Assembly: GCA_002305725.1 (NCBI GenBank)
Contig: DBQM01000016.1
Span: forward strand, 1 to 64,000
From: Ruminococcus sp. UBA1394
GTDB taxonomy: Bacteria > Bacillota > Clostridia > Oscillospirales > Ruminococcaceae
Reading direction: 5' to 3'
Length of the DNA: 64,000 bases
The notes below the pieces were generated by a model. That model saw only the letters and a list, made by a program, of their open reading frames with translations. It was not told the DNA's origin and ran no database searches. This document shows positions 9,772-17,299 of the stretch, in pieces (position 1 is the first letter of the stretch; each line of letters begins with the position of its first letter). The position numbers were made by a program, and so were the translations under genes.

Positions 9772-11106
9772 TTAGTCATTGATATGCAGAGTGAACACCC
9801 CGTTTAAATCAACTGAAAGTCTGATAGTTTTTATATAGCGTTCAAAAAACTGGTTTTTCTCAGTTTCGCTTGCCTCAATTCTTGCGGTTTCGTAAATTTC
9901 TTCAACAAGGTCACGTCCGTTTATATCCGGAATTTCATGAAGCCTTGTTTTGAGAATATCTATCAGTACTGTATGCTTGAATGCCTCAATGTTTCCGGAG
10001 CAGAAATCGTCTATGGCACAGTAATATATACCCCTTGTGTCAAGCGCCTGTTTGATAGCGCCGCCGCATTTGCTGTATTCGTAGATTACAAGGAAATCAG
10101 CGTCCGGCAGAGAGGAAATAAGTCCCCAGTAATCAGAATCGCTTGACGCAAGTATAAACGAGGTAACGTTTCCATTGTAGTATTCACGGCATACGCCGGC
10201 AGTCATTTTTATATCAACAAGCGATTTGTTGTCCACAACTCTTTCAACTTCTATATGCTCCACGGGAATTGATGTGAATTTTTCAAGCCAGTCCCAGCCA
10301 GTGGTCGTGTGGTAATCGTCATAGAGAATTATTTTTTTGATTTTTGATATTTCTTCCTGGTTTAAGTTCTTGAGCATTGCAAAAAGCTTGTATACGTCAG
10401 AATTTTCGCAGTCTACAACTATTGCAGTACTCTCATTTTTCTGTATAAAATCATAAATATTTGTTTTGGTATAGTCGGCGGCATCTGTAACTTTTTCATT
10501 GTCATCAAAGAAATCGCCGTGCATATCATATAGAATGCTGACAAATTTTTTATCGTTATAAAATATATTTCCGTTGTCATAGGGCTTCCAGTGAATATAA
10601 ACCTGATACGGGTAACAGCTTAAATTTTCCATATAAGTATTGAATTCTTTTATAACTGCGTTGTCTGAATGTCCTTTGGGCATTATAAAGAGGTCTTTTA
10701 AGTATTCCCAGTTAAGCCATGCCGGGAAAACGTCCTTGCAGTTGTTTATATTCTCCTGTATAAGTCTGTTGAAATCAGCCATATATTTTGAGGCTCTGTA
10801 ATTGACTTTTATAATTGATATACCTTGTTTTTCAAGCTCTTTGATATCCTGGGCAGAAAACCAGCTTATTGAATTAAGATTTTTCAGGTCAAATCTCATT
10901 AAATCATCAGTTTTTTTGAATTTGAGAAGTAAAGTAGTTCTCAGCTTGCAAAGACTTCTTATGATTCTTAATTCTTTTGTTTCATCAAGCTGAGTGATTG
11001 CTTCGGGGCAGTCATTAAAATAATTTTCTTCCAGCGCACGCCGGTTTACACCGGACATATATGCGACTATTGACACAATATCCTTTGTGTTTTCTTTGTA
11101 ATACAC
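9772..11106 (-). CDS. NYN/PIN-like domain protein, putative ribonuclease
   Basis: 444 residues. The C-terminal half resembles the NYN (PIN-fold) nuclease family: VVDCEN with D232 and N235, ILYDDYHTT, D298 in SLVDIK, and the acidic LASSDSD stretch with D323 and D325. Such acidic residues bind Mg in PIN-fold RNases. The first ~220 residues match nothing I recognise. Translation starts at GTG 11106 with AGGAGG at 11114-11119; the ATG two bases upstream is out of frame. It stands alone, convergent with ftsH. Substrate and role are unknown. The nuclease assignment is inferred from motif pattern only. Confidence 0.7.
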   Translation of the reverse strand: MYYKENTKDIVSIVAYMSGVNRRALEENYFNDCPEAITQLDETKELRIIRSLCKLRTTLLLKFKKTDDLMRFDLKNLNSISWFSAQDIKELEKQGISIIKVNYRASKYMADFNRLIQENINNCKDVFPAWLNWEYLKDLFIMPKGHSDNAVIKEFNTYMENLSCYPYQVYIHWKPYDNGNIFYNDKKFVSILYDMHGDFFDDNEKVTDAADYTKTNIYDFIQKNESTAIVVDCENSDVYKLFAMLKNLNQEEISKIKKIILYDDYHTTTGWDWLEKFTSIPVEHIEVERVVDNKSLVDIKMTAGVCREYYNGNVTSFILASSDSDYWGLISSLPDADFLVIYEYSKCGGAIKQALDTRGIYYCAIDDFCSGNIEAFKHTVLIDILKTRLHEIPDINGRDLVEEIYETARIEASETEKNQFFERYIKTIRLSVDLNGVFTLHIND

Positions 11107-11170
11107 ATTTATTCCTCCTGTTTCTTCTGACTTGTCAGGTGTTTGTTTACTGGTGTTCCTGACACTTACA

Positions 11171-11293
11171 ATTATATCATAAAATCAAGGATTTTTGATA
11201 TAATCGCCCGATATGCAGGGAGCAAATCTCTGATTTGCGTATCTGCAAGGGCATATAAATAAATTATAATAAATGCTTTGCATTTATTATATC
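11171..11293 (+). repeat. R1 multi-hairpin repeat, copy A
   Basis: Three-part element. Hairpin 1 pairs ATTATATCA (11171-11179) with TGATATAAT (11196-11204). The core at 11205-11253 contains GCAAATC/GATTTGC (11222-11228/11232-11238) within an outer GCAG/CTGC and GCCC/GGGC stem. Hairpin 2 is a perfect 12-bp stem TATAATAAATGC/GCATTTATTATA (11265-11276/11280-11291). Copies B (12109-12226, inverted) and C (19323-19453) share the core and the architecture. Confidence 0.8.
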
Positions 11294-11409
11294 ATAAATT
11301 CTGAAATTTATAAAGACGGGAAAAGAAAATATTTCAAGGAAAATTATAAATAAATCACAGAAAATCTGCAAGCAGATGTGCGGCAAAGGCGTTAGCTGTT
11401 AATTGTGCG

Positions 11410-11444
11410 GTGTTGCCTAAAGTAAAAAGGCAGCACAGTTTTTT
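11410..11444 (+). terminator. Terminator-like hairpin in a gene-less stretch
   Basis: GTGTTGCCT pairs with AGGCAGCAC (one G-U pair) and is followed by a T-rich tail at 11439-11444. No + strand gene precedes it. The surrounding 11294-11512 segment has no gene. Part of it (11360-11400) resembles the interior of the R4 MITE, so this may be debris of a related mobile element. Confidence 0.35.
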
Positions 11445-11512
11445 ATAAACTAATGCCGCCTTTACAGGACAAAGATAGATTTAAGAAAATACCAATAAAG
11501 AAAGAATGGGGG

Positions 11513-11691
11513 TTAAGGAACCACTGATTAAATCACGCCTTCGGCTTGGCACACATCTTGCTTGCATATTTTCCGTCATTTCACACAGAAATTTCTTGAC
11601 ATACGCCAGTATGCCTGCGAAATTTCTATGCAATCTGCCGAAAAATCTGACTGCGCAATCTGCGCACCAGATTTAATCAGTGTTTCCTTAA
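11513..11691. mobile_element. R4, a 179-bp MITE with TTAA ends
   Basis: The left end (TTAAGGAACCACTGATTAAA, 11513-11532) and the right end (11672-11691) are near-perfect terminal inverted repeats of about 22 bp, with TTAA at both extremities. An internal hairpin pairs AGAAATTTC with GAAATTTCT (about 11588-11630). There is no coding capacity, so any mobility would need a transposase supplied in trans. The right end lies 3 bp from the agrD stop codon. Confidence 0.75.
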
Positions 11692-11694
11692 TTC

Positions 11695-11835
11695 TTACTT
11701 GATCATTTCCTTAAGAGCCTTTGGTTCCTTCGGCTGGTGACAGCCGTAATATGATGTGGAACCACAAGCCTTGATTGCTGTGTTCATGCCAACCTTTGCA
11801 GCTGCTTCCATGATTTTCTTTGAAATCTTTTTCAT
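11695..11835 (-). CDS. agrD: AgrD-like cyclic lactone autoinducer pre-peptide
   Basis: A 46-codon gene, start MKKISKKIMEAAAKVGMNTA. An N-terminal amphipathic helix (residues 3-22) is followed by a core with C24 and C32, then HQPKEPKAL and a charged tail. This tripartite plan, and particularly the x-Q-P-K-x-P-x-x-L box after a small Cys/Ser-containing core, is the hallmark of AgrD precursors of thiolactone/lactone signals. AAAGGCGG lies 10 nt before the ATG, and a good promoter lies at 11906-11934. It is divergent from a LytTR regulator and an AgrC-like kinase. No AgrB processing protease is visible nearby, so the maturase must lie elsewhere or be missing. The exact ring residues cannot be decided from sequence. 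Confidence 0.8.
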   Translation of the reverse strand: MKKISKKIMEAAAKVGMNTAIKACGSTSYYGCHQPKEPKALKEMIK

Positions 11836-11905
11836 TTTTAATTTCCGCCTTTCAATTTATTTGATGCTTTTTTGCTTCTGGAATATAATTCCATCTGACA
11901 ATCAT

Positions 11906-11934
11906 ATAATAACACATTTTTCCGGCGTTTTCAA
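11906..11934 (-). promoter_or_regulatory. Promoter of the agrD-like gene
   Basis: On the minus strand TTGAAA (11929-11934) and TATTAT (11906-11911) are separated by 17 bp, with an extended TGT before the -10. The predicted leader is about 65 nt. Confidence 0.65.
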
Positions 11935-12108
11935 ACAGTTTGCCTGAAAAGTTAATTATTTTCACTAAAATTCGGTTTTAACACTTTGTTCATACTTTGT
12001 AAATTGTTTTTTAATATATACTTAATTGTTTAGACATAATTTTTAATATGTTAACAAAAAGTTAATAGTTTATTAATAGTATGTTCAGTTTTTAGATTTA
12101 TTTTATGC

Positions 12109-12226
12109 TATAATAAATGTATAACATTTATTATATTTTTTTAAAAGTCCTTGCAGATACGCAAATCAAAGATTTGCTCCCTGCATATCGGTCAATTATA
12201 GCATAATCAAAAGATTATGCTATAAT
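12109..12226 (-). repeat. R1 multi-hairpin repeat, copy B
   Basis: Inverted relative to copy A. Hairpin 2 is TATAATAAATGT/ACATTTATTATA (12109-12120/12124-12135). The core at 12147-12193 is almost identical to copy A. Hairpin 1 is a perfect 14-bp stem, ATTATAGCATAATC/GATTATGCTATAAT (12195-12208/12213-12226), quite different in sequence from that of copy A. It lies between agrD and the regulator gene; the 12000-12105 stretch beside it is very AT-rich and without genes. Confidence 0.8.
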
Positions 12227-12259
12227 AAATGTAGTATATTTTACAATACAGTAATCTGA

Positions 12260-12289
12260 TTGACAAACAGATAAGGAATAGAGTATAAT
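12260..12289 (+). promoter_or_regulatory. Consensus promoter of the agrA/agrC-like operon
   Basis: TTGACA (12260-12265) and TATAAT (12284-12289) with an 18-bp spacer. The predicted start of transcription (about 12296) falls inside the GGAG ribosome binding site at 12294-12297, leaving almost no leader. Confidence 0.75.
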
Positions 12290-12304
12290 GTATGGAGAAT
12301 AAAT

Positions 12305-13021
12305 ATGATTAAAATGGCGGTTTTTGACAATGACATAGAAAGCGCAGTTTATATAAGAAATTCTGTGGAAAACTGCATGAGAAGATATAGTCAGAAGTAT
12401 GAAATAATGCTCTATACCAGCAGGGATGAGCTTCTGCTTGACCATGACAAATTTGATGTCATTTTTATCAGTACTGAATTTAAGGATACAGACGATGCGG
12501 CCCTTGCAAAAACAATAAAGCTTTCCTCTCCTCTTACAAAGCTTATATTTGTTTCCGGAAATCAGCGTGCAGCATACAAGGCTATAAAGTATCAGCCATA
12601 TGCATTTATAAGGACCTCCTATATGGATATAGATATTTCCGAGGCTGTGTCCTCATTTATTCATGAAATAAACGGAAAGGGAAAACTTTTCACATTTAAA
12701 ACTGAAAATGCCACAATAAATATTAATGTTAATGATATAAGCTATTTTGAAACTTTCGGGCATACTATAGAAATCAATCTGAATGACAGGGTTATTCCTA
12801 TAAGGGGCAGTCTTAAATCTCTTGAAAACCAGTTCAGCCAGTATGGTTTTGTAAGGATACATAAAAGTTATCTTGTTAACTGTCGTTTTGTATACGCAGT
12901 CAGCCGTCAGAATATAACGCTTCATAACATGAAAACACTCCCTGTCAGCAAGGGCAGGGCAGATGAGATAAGGGACAGGCTGAAAGGATATCTTGACAAA
13001 TGTTCCCCGGCATATATGTGA
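12305..13021 (+). CDS. LytTR response regulator, AgrA-like, with degenerate receiver
   Basis: 238 residues: a receiver-like domain (1-120) and a LytTR DNA-binding domain (about 135-235, with YFETFGHTIEI and FVRIHKSYLVN). This is the AgrA architecture. The acidic pair D8/D10 is kept, but the phosphorylation site reads FISTEF where the family has F-L-D-I-E, giving Ser56 for Asp. The conserved Lys after strand 5 is replaced by Thr104 (FIRTSY). Phosphorylation in the normal way is therefore unlikely. GGAG lies 7 nt before the ATG. The kinase gene follows after 28 bp. Confidence 0.88.
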   Translation: MIKMAVFDNDIESAVYIRNSVENCMRRYSQKYEIMLYTSRDELLLDHDKFDVIFISTEFKDTDDAALAKTIKLSSPLTKLIFVSGNQRAAYKAIKYQPYAFIRTSYMDIDISEAVSSFIHEINGKGKLFTFKTENATININVNDISYFETFGHTIEINLNDRVIPIRGSLKSLENQFSQYGFVRIHKSYLVNCRFVYAVSRQNITLHNMKTLPVSKGRADEIRDRLKGYLDKCSPAYM

Positions 13022-13049
13022 GAGATTGTAATTTAAGGATTTTTATAAT

Positions 13050-14315
13050 ATGAGTGAGTACATAAATATTATATGGGAAATAATAGAGCTGATCGCAACG
13101 GTTCTTGAATGCGTTATGATCACTTTTTTTGTCATAGGTATGCTCGGATTCAGGAACATACATTTAAAAAACGTCAAGACAATCGGTTTTATCGGAGTAT
13201 CATGTATAAACAGTATATTTATTTCGGCTTACATAGGTGTAGATTCAATTACAGCAGCAAATCAGATATTGATATGTGCATTATTCAGTATATTCTTTTT
13301 AAGGGGCAGTTTTCTCTATAAAATATATGTATCAGCGCTTTCCATGTTTTTTATTCTTATAATCAATTCTGTTATACTAACGCTTATGAGCACCCTTTTT
13401 AAGACCCCGATATTTGTTCTTATTTCAACCTCGGGGACGCTCAGACTTGCCGTCCTGTTCCTTACAAAGTCGGTTTATTTTATAGTAACAAAGTTTATGA
13501 TAAGGCTTTCAAAATCGTTTACACTGCGCCTTTCCAAAGCTGAGAGTATTTATACTGTTTCTGTTTTTCTTATGACGCTCGTTGCCGGAAATATTCTTTT
13601 TGAAATTACCGCATCAGCAAGATTTTCCATACAATTTTCCGCCATAACTTTTGCGGCGCTTTTTGCAGTTAATATTCTGAATCTGGTAATCGTCAGAAAA
13701 ATTCATAAGATAAGTGTTAATTCAGCGGGGATAGACAGAATAGCGCAGGAAATCATAAAACAGAATGAAAAGATAAAAAAACTTTATCAGTTTTATCCGG
13801 AAATCAGCAATGCAGAGATAAACCGGATTGAAAGTGCTGAAAAAAGTGCAGATATACGGCATGATTTGCAGTATTCCCACAATCTGAACTGTATTATACT
13901 TAATGCACAGGAAAAATGCAGAAGGAAAAAAATTATTTTCAATTACAGTATTTCCCCTAATATTCATGAATTTCCGGAAAATGATATTGAAAATGTGATT
14001 GCCGGTCTTTTGAATGAATCCATCGGGGCTTATAACAGATGGGAATATAAGCCGAATATTGATATGGAAATTCTCAGTAAAAATAAATATATGAGCATTA
14101 TAATTTCACATTATATCAGGGGTACGGATGTGGAATTGCTTATGGAGGACAAAAAAAGCGAATCTGTCCCTTTTAATCCTTACCGCAATAAGATAATAAG
14201 CTATACCCTTGCAAAATATAACGGATTTATTTTTCGCAGTCAGAAGAGAGATAAGATAATAACAAATGTGTGGCTTGATTTTTCGGGCAATTCGTTTAAC
14301 AGAAAATGCAGCTGA
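13050..14315 (+). CDS. AgrC-like sensor histidine kinase with degenerate ATPase domain
   Basis: 421 residues. About six hydrophobic helices fill residues 8-215, like the peptide-sensing part of AgrC. A coiled-coil linker (about 228-262) leads to RHDL with His271, then a GHKL-type region. The N box, normally LLDNAIEA, reads LLNESIGA with Glu323 at the Mg/ATP-binding Asn position. The glycine-rich G box is replaced by FNPYRNKIISYTLAKYNG. ATP binding is doubtful, so this may be a pseudokinase that still senses a peptide. It sits directly behind the degenerate LytTR regulator and opposite an AgrD-like gene. Confidence 0.82.
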   Translation: MSEYINIIWEIIELIATVLECVMITFFVIGMLGFRNIHLKNVKTIGFIGVSCINSIFISAYIGVDSITAANQILICALFSIFFLRGSFLYKIYVSALSMFFILIINSVILTLMSTLFKTPIFVLISTSGTLRLAVLFLTKSVYFIVTKFMIRLSKSFTLRLSKAESIYTVSVFLMTLVAGNILFEITASARFSIQFSAITFAALFAVNILNLVIVRKIHKISVNSAGIDRIAQEIIKQNEKIKKLYQFYPEISNAEINRIESAEKSADIRHDLQYSHNLNCIILNAQEKCRRKKIIFNYSISPNIHEFPENDIENVIAGLLNESIGAYNRWEYKPNIDMEILSKNKYMSIIISHYIRGTDVELLMEDKKSESVPFNPYRNKIISYTLAKYNGFIFRSQKRDKIITNVWLDFSGNSFNRKCS

Positions 14316-14337
14316 ACCTGTCCTATCTGGGCAGGTT
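14315..14337. terminator. Hairpin between convergent agrC-like gene and folC
   Basis: AACCTGTCC (14315-14323) pairs with GGGCAGGTT (14329-14337) with one G-U pair. The arms overlap the two stop codons because the genes are only 7 bp apart. T-rich sequence follows on the + strand. Confidence 0.45.
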
Positions 14338-15621
14338 TCTGTATTTCTTTATAAATTCCCGTCTTGCTGCTGACGCAAGATAAAGCGAACCGCAGATAAG
14401 AACGGCTGAATTTTTTTTCATAGCAAGTTCCATTGCTTTGTTTAGGGCGGTTTTGTAGTCACAGGCTTCACACGCACAGCTGAAATATTTCATAAGCTCA
14501 CGGGCGTCCATATTGTTTTCAATGTAGCCGTCTGCGCAGATTGCAGTATCAAGTATTTCAGACAATCTCTTTCCGGCATATTCCGGATTTTTACCGTTCA
14601 TCATTCCCACAATTCCTATGATACTGCGGTCAGATGACTTAATTATGTCAATGAGCGAATCTATACCGGAAATGTTGTGTCCGCCGTCTGCAATGACAGG
14701 CGGATTTTTGCTTAAAACCTCAATGCGCAGTTTCACCTTAGCCGATTCAAGCCCCTGCTTCAAGGCTTTATCCGATACTGAAAATCCGCAGTTTCTTAAA
14801 ATGTTCACCGCCTCAATTGCTGTAAGCGCATTGTTTACCTGGTGACTGCCGCACATATTTATGCGATAGTTCGCTCCCTTATATTTAAAATCAGTTCCGG
14901 AAATATCAGAGTGAACTGTAACACATTCAGAAACTTCCGGCATAACAAGCGGACTGCTGCATTCTGCCGCCTTTTTCCTTGCAATATCAACTGTATCAGC
15001 AATATTGTCAGCCGACAGTATAACAGGACAGCCTTTTTTGATAATACCTGTTTTCTGCACGGCTATTTCAGCAACAGTATTTCCAAGCAGCTGGGTGTGG
15101 TCGAGGGAAACGGAGGTTATGACCGATAAAAGCGGACTTTCAATAATGTTTGTGGCGTCAAGGAGTCCGCCGATACCCGTTTCAAGAAACACGATATCGC
15201 ATTTCTCTTCCAGAAAATAAATAAGCGCAACAGCAAAGGTTATTTCAAACTGCGAGTATATCTCGTCGGATACTGCCGATTTTACCCTGCCGCATATTTC
15301 TTCCAGTCTTTCATCCGGAATGTTTTCGCCGTTAATTCTGATACGGTCGTTGTATTCTTCAATGAAAGGGGAGGTGAACTGTCCGGTTCTGTATCCGGAT
15401 TTTATGAGGACTTCAGACATATATTCAAGGGTTGAGCCTTTGCCGTTTGTTCCGGCAATGTGTACGAATTTCTGCCCGTTCTGAGGGTTGTCAAGCCTTT
15501 TTAGCAGACCGGATATTCTTGAAAGGTCGGTTACCTTCTTGCCTGTATGGCTGAAACTGTTAATATATTCTATTGCGTTAAAGGACACTTTAAAACACTC
15601 CTGTTTTTGTACTTGTACCAT
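14323..15621 (-). CDS. folC: Bifunctional folylpolyglutamate/dihydrofolate synthase
   Basis: Adds glutamate to dihydropteroate and to folates (Mur-ligase family). The P-loop GTNGKGST lies at residues 57-64; SPFIEEYNDRI, ETGIGGLLDATN and the Mur-ligase DHTQLLG segment are present. The 432-residue length is typical. The start is ATG 15621, behind a near-perfect AAGGAGGTGAT at 15632-15642. It is a single gene, convergent with the agr-like kinase and divergent from the biotin operon. Confidence 0.93.
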   Translation of the reverse strand: MVQVQKQECFKVSFNAIEYINSFSHTGKKVTDLSRISGLLKRLDNPQNGQKFVHIAGTNGKGSTLEYMSEVLIKSGYRTGQFTSPFIEEYNDRIRINGENIPDERLEEICGRVKSAVSDEIYSQFEITFAVALIYFLEEKCDIVFLETGIGGLLDATNIIESPLLSVITSVSLDHTQLLGNTVAEIAVQKTGIIKKGCPVILSADNIADTVDIARKKAAECSSPLVMPEVSECVTVHSDISGTDFKYKGANYRINMCGSHQVNNALTAIEAVNILRNCGFSVSDKALKQGLESAKVKLRIEVLSKNPPVIADGGHNISGIDSLIDIIKSSDRSIIGIVGMMNGKNPEYAGKRLSEILDTAICADGYIENNMDARELMKYFSCACEACDYKTALNKAMELAMKKNSAVLICGSLYLASAARREFIKKYRNLPR

Positions 15622-15667
15622 TTATTATATCACCTCCTTATTGCTTATGTCAAACCGCAAATTCGAA

Positions 15668-15722
15668 TTGTCACCCTAATGGAAATATACAGGTTGACAT
15701 TACAACGGATATGTGATATAAT
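15668..15722 (+). promoter_or_regulatory. bioY promoter with probable BirA operator
   Basis: TTGACA (15694-15699) and TATAAT (15717-15722), spacer 17 bp, with extended -10 TGA. An imperfect inverted repeat TTGTCACCC / GGTTGACAT (15668-15676/15692-15700, 15-bp gap) resembles the BirA biotin-operator pattern TTGTTAACC-N15-GGTTAACAA and covers the -35. This predicts biotin-dependent repression. Confidence 0.65.
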
Positions 15723-15752
15723 CATACTGACAAAACAAACCGGAGGTTAAAT

Positions 15753-16331
15753 ATGGAAAACGTTAAAACGAAAAGATTCACCAAAACCGCAGACATGGTT
15801 TTATGTGCTATGTTTGCGGCGCTTATTGCTGTTGGGGCATTTATAAGAATACCTGTGCCCTATGTACCGTTCACAATGCAGCTTTTCTTTACAACCCTTG
15901 CCGGACTTCTTCTCGGTCCTAAGTGGGGTGCGGCAAGTTCGCTTGTGTACATGATAACCGGTCTTATCGGTATTCCTGTGTTTACTGAGGGAGGCGGTCC
16001 CGGCTATATTTTCAAGCCAAGCTTCGGCTATATAATAGGCTTTGTAATCGGAGCGTATGTTACCGGAATTATTGCGACAAAGTCCTCAAAGCCGTCATTT
16101 AAAAGACTTCTTGCGGCGTCTTTAGCAGGTCTTGCTATTGTCTATGCTTTCGGCATGATTTACTGCTACATGATTTCAAATTTCTATCTCGGAACAGATA
16201 TGAGCGTTAAGACTGTATTTTTATACTGCTTTCTTTTCATTGTCCCCGGAGATTTTGCACTGTGCTTTCTTGCGGCGTTCTTGTCGCAGAGGCTTCTTCC
16301 GATTCTTAACAGAGAGAGGGGAAAAAGATGA
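15753..16331 (+). CDS. bioY: Biotin transporter BioY
   Basis: Substrate-binding membrane subunit (S component) of an ECF-type biotin uptake system. 192 residues with about six hydrophobic segments. The family features VPYVPFTMQLFFTTLAGLLLG and GFVIGAYVTG are present. GGAGG at 15742-15746 precedes the ATG. The stop overlaps the bioB start by ATGA, so it is translationally coupled to biotin synthesis. No ECF ATPase or T component is present in the window. Confidence 0.95.
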   Translation: MENVKTKRFTKTADMVLCAMFAALIAVGAFIRIPVPYVPFTMQLFFTTLAGLLLGPKWGAASSLVYMITGLIGIPVFTEGGGPGYIFKPSFGYIIGFVIGAYVTGIIATKSSKPSFKRLLAASLAGLAIVYAFGMIYCYMISNFYLGTDMSVKTVFLYCFLFIVPGDFALCFLAAFLSQRLLPILNRERGKR

Positions 16332-17299
16332 GTTTTGTATCAGAATTAAAGGAAAAGGTTTTAAGCGGATATCAGGTCACAAAAAACGAGGCTATGCAGC
16401 TTTGGGACTGCGACTATGATGAGCTTTGCAGTAGCGCTGACGAAATAAGACAGTATTTCTGCAAAAACAATTTCGATATCTGTACTATTATTAACGGCAA
16501 AAGTGGTAAGTGCTCCGAAAACTGCAAATTCTGTGCGCAGTCCTCTTTTTACCATACAGGTGCAGGGGAATACCCTCTGCTTGATACGGAAAGTATTGTC
16601 AAAGAGGCTGTTTACAATGCCGAACACGGCATACTGCGCTTTTCTATCGTTACTTCCGGAAAAAAGCTGAACGATTCCGAGATAGACAAGATGTGCGAGG
16701 CTGTAAAAGAGATACATAAAAATGCTGACATTTCCGTCTGTGTTTCTTTCGGACTGCTTAACGAGGAGCAGTATAAAAGGCTGAAAGACGCAGGCGTTTC
16801 AAGGGTACACAACAACCTTGAAACCTCAGAGAATAACTTCAGAAATGTCTGTACCACTCATACATTTGAGGACAAGATAAACGCAATAAAGGCGGCTCAG
16901 AGCGCAGGACTGAACGTCTGCAGCGGCGGTATCATGGGACTTGGGGAAACAAATGAGGACAGGACCGACATGGCGCTGACTCTGAGAGAGCTGGGTATAA
17001 AGTCAGTCCCTGTGAATATGCTCAATCCTATCTGCGGCACGCCCTTTGAAAACAACCAGAAGCTTACTGAAAAGGATATGTGCCGTATCTGCGCTGTTTA
17101 CCGCTTTATTCTTCCCGATGCGGCGATACGCCTTGCAGGAGGACGGGGACTTATGGAGCAGAAAGGAAAAGAATGCTTCAAATCCGGGGCAAACGCCGCA
17201 ATTTCCGGCGATATGCTGACAACTTCCGGCATTACCATTGAAACGGATATGCAACTGCTGAAAGAACTTGATTACAGGACGGTGCTTTGCAATGAGTAA
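16328..17299 (+). CDS. bioB: Biotin synthase
   Basis: Radical-SAM enzyme that inserts sulphur into dethiobiotin. The CxxxCxxC cluster motif is GKCSENCKFCAQS with C62, C66 and C69. Further family segments are VHNNLETSE, GGIMGLGETNEDR and RLAGGRG. 323 residues is normal. It is the second gene of the bioYBDA operon; its start overlaps bioY and its end overlaps bioD by 8 bp. Confidence 0.97.
   Translation: MSFVSELKEKVLSGYQVTKNEAMQLWDCDYDELCSSADEIRQYFCKNNFDICTIINGKSGKCSENCKFCAQSSFYHTGAGEYPLLDTESIVKEAVYNAEHGILRFSIVTSGKKLNDSEIDKMCEAVKEIHKNADISVCVSFGLLNEEQYKRLKDAGVSRVHNNLETSENNFRNVCTTHTFEDKINAIKAAQSAGLNVCSGGIMGLGETNEDRTDMALTLRELGIKSVPVNMLNPICGTPFENNQKLTEKDMCRICAVYRFILPDAAIRLAGGRGLMEQKGKECFKSGANAAISGDMLTTSGITIETDMQLLKELDYRTVLCNE

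Noticed and set aside
11360..11490. AgrB remnant next to agrD
   Set aside because: The minus-strand hydrophobic frame of about 40 codons has no start and no AgrB-like His/Cys motif; similarity to the R4 interior explains it better.
12000..12100. AgrA-type binding repeats between agrD and the regulator gene
   Set aside because: AGTT-like words occur, but not with the ~21-bp spacing of LytTR sites; in such AT-rich DNA they are expected by chance.
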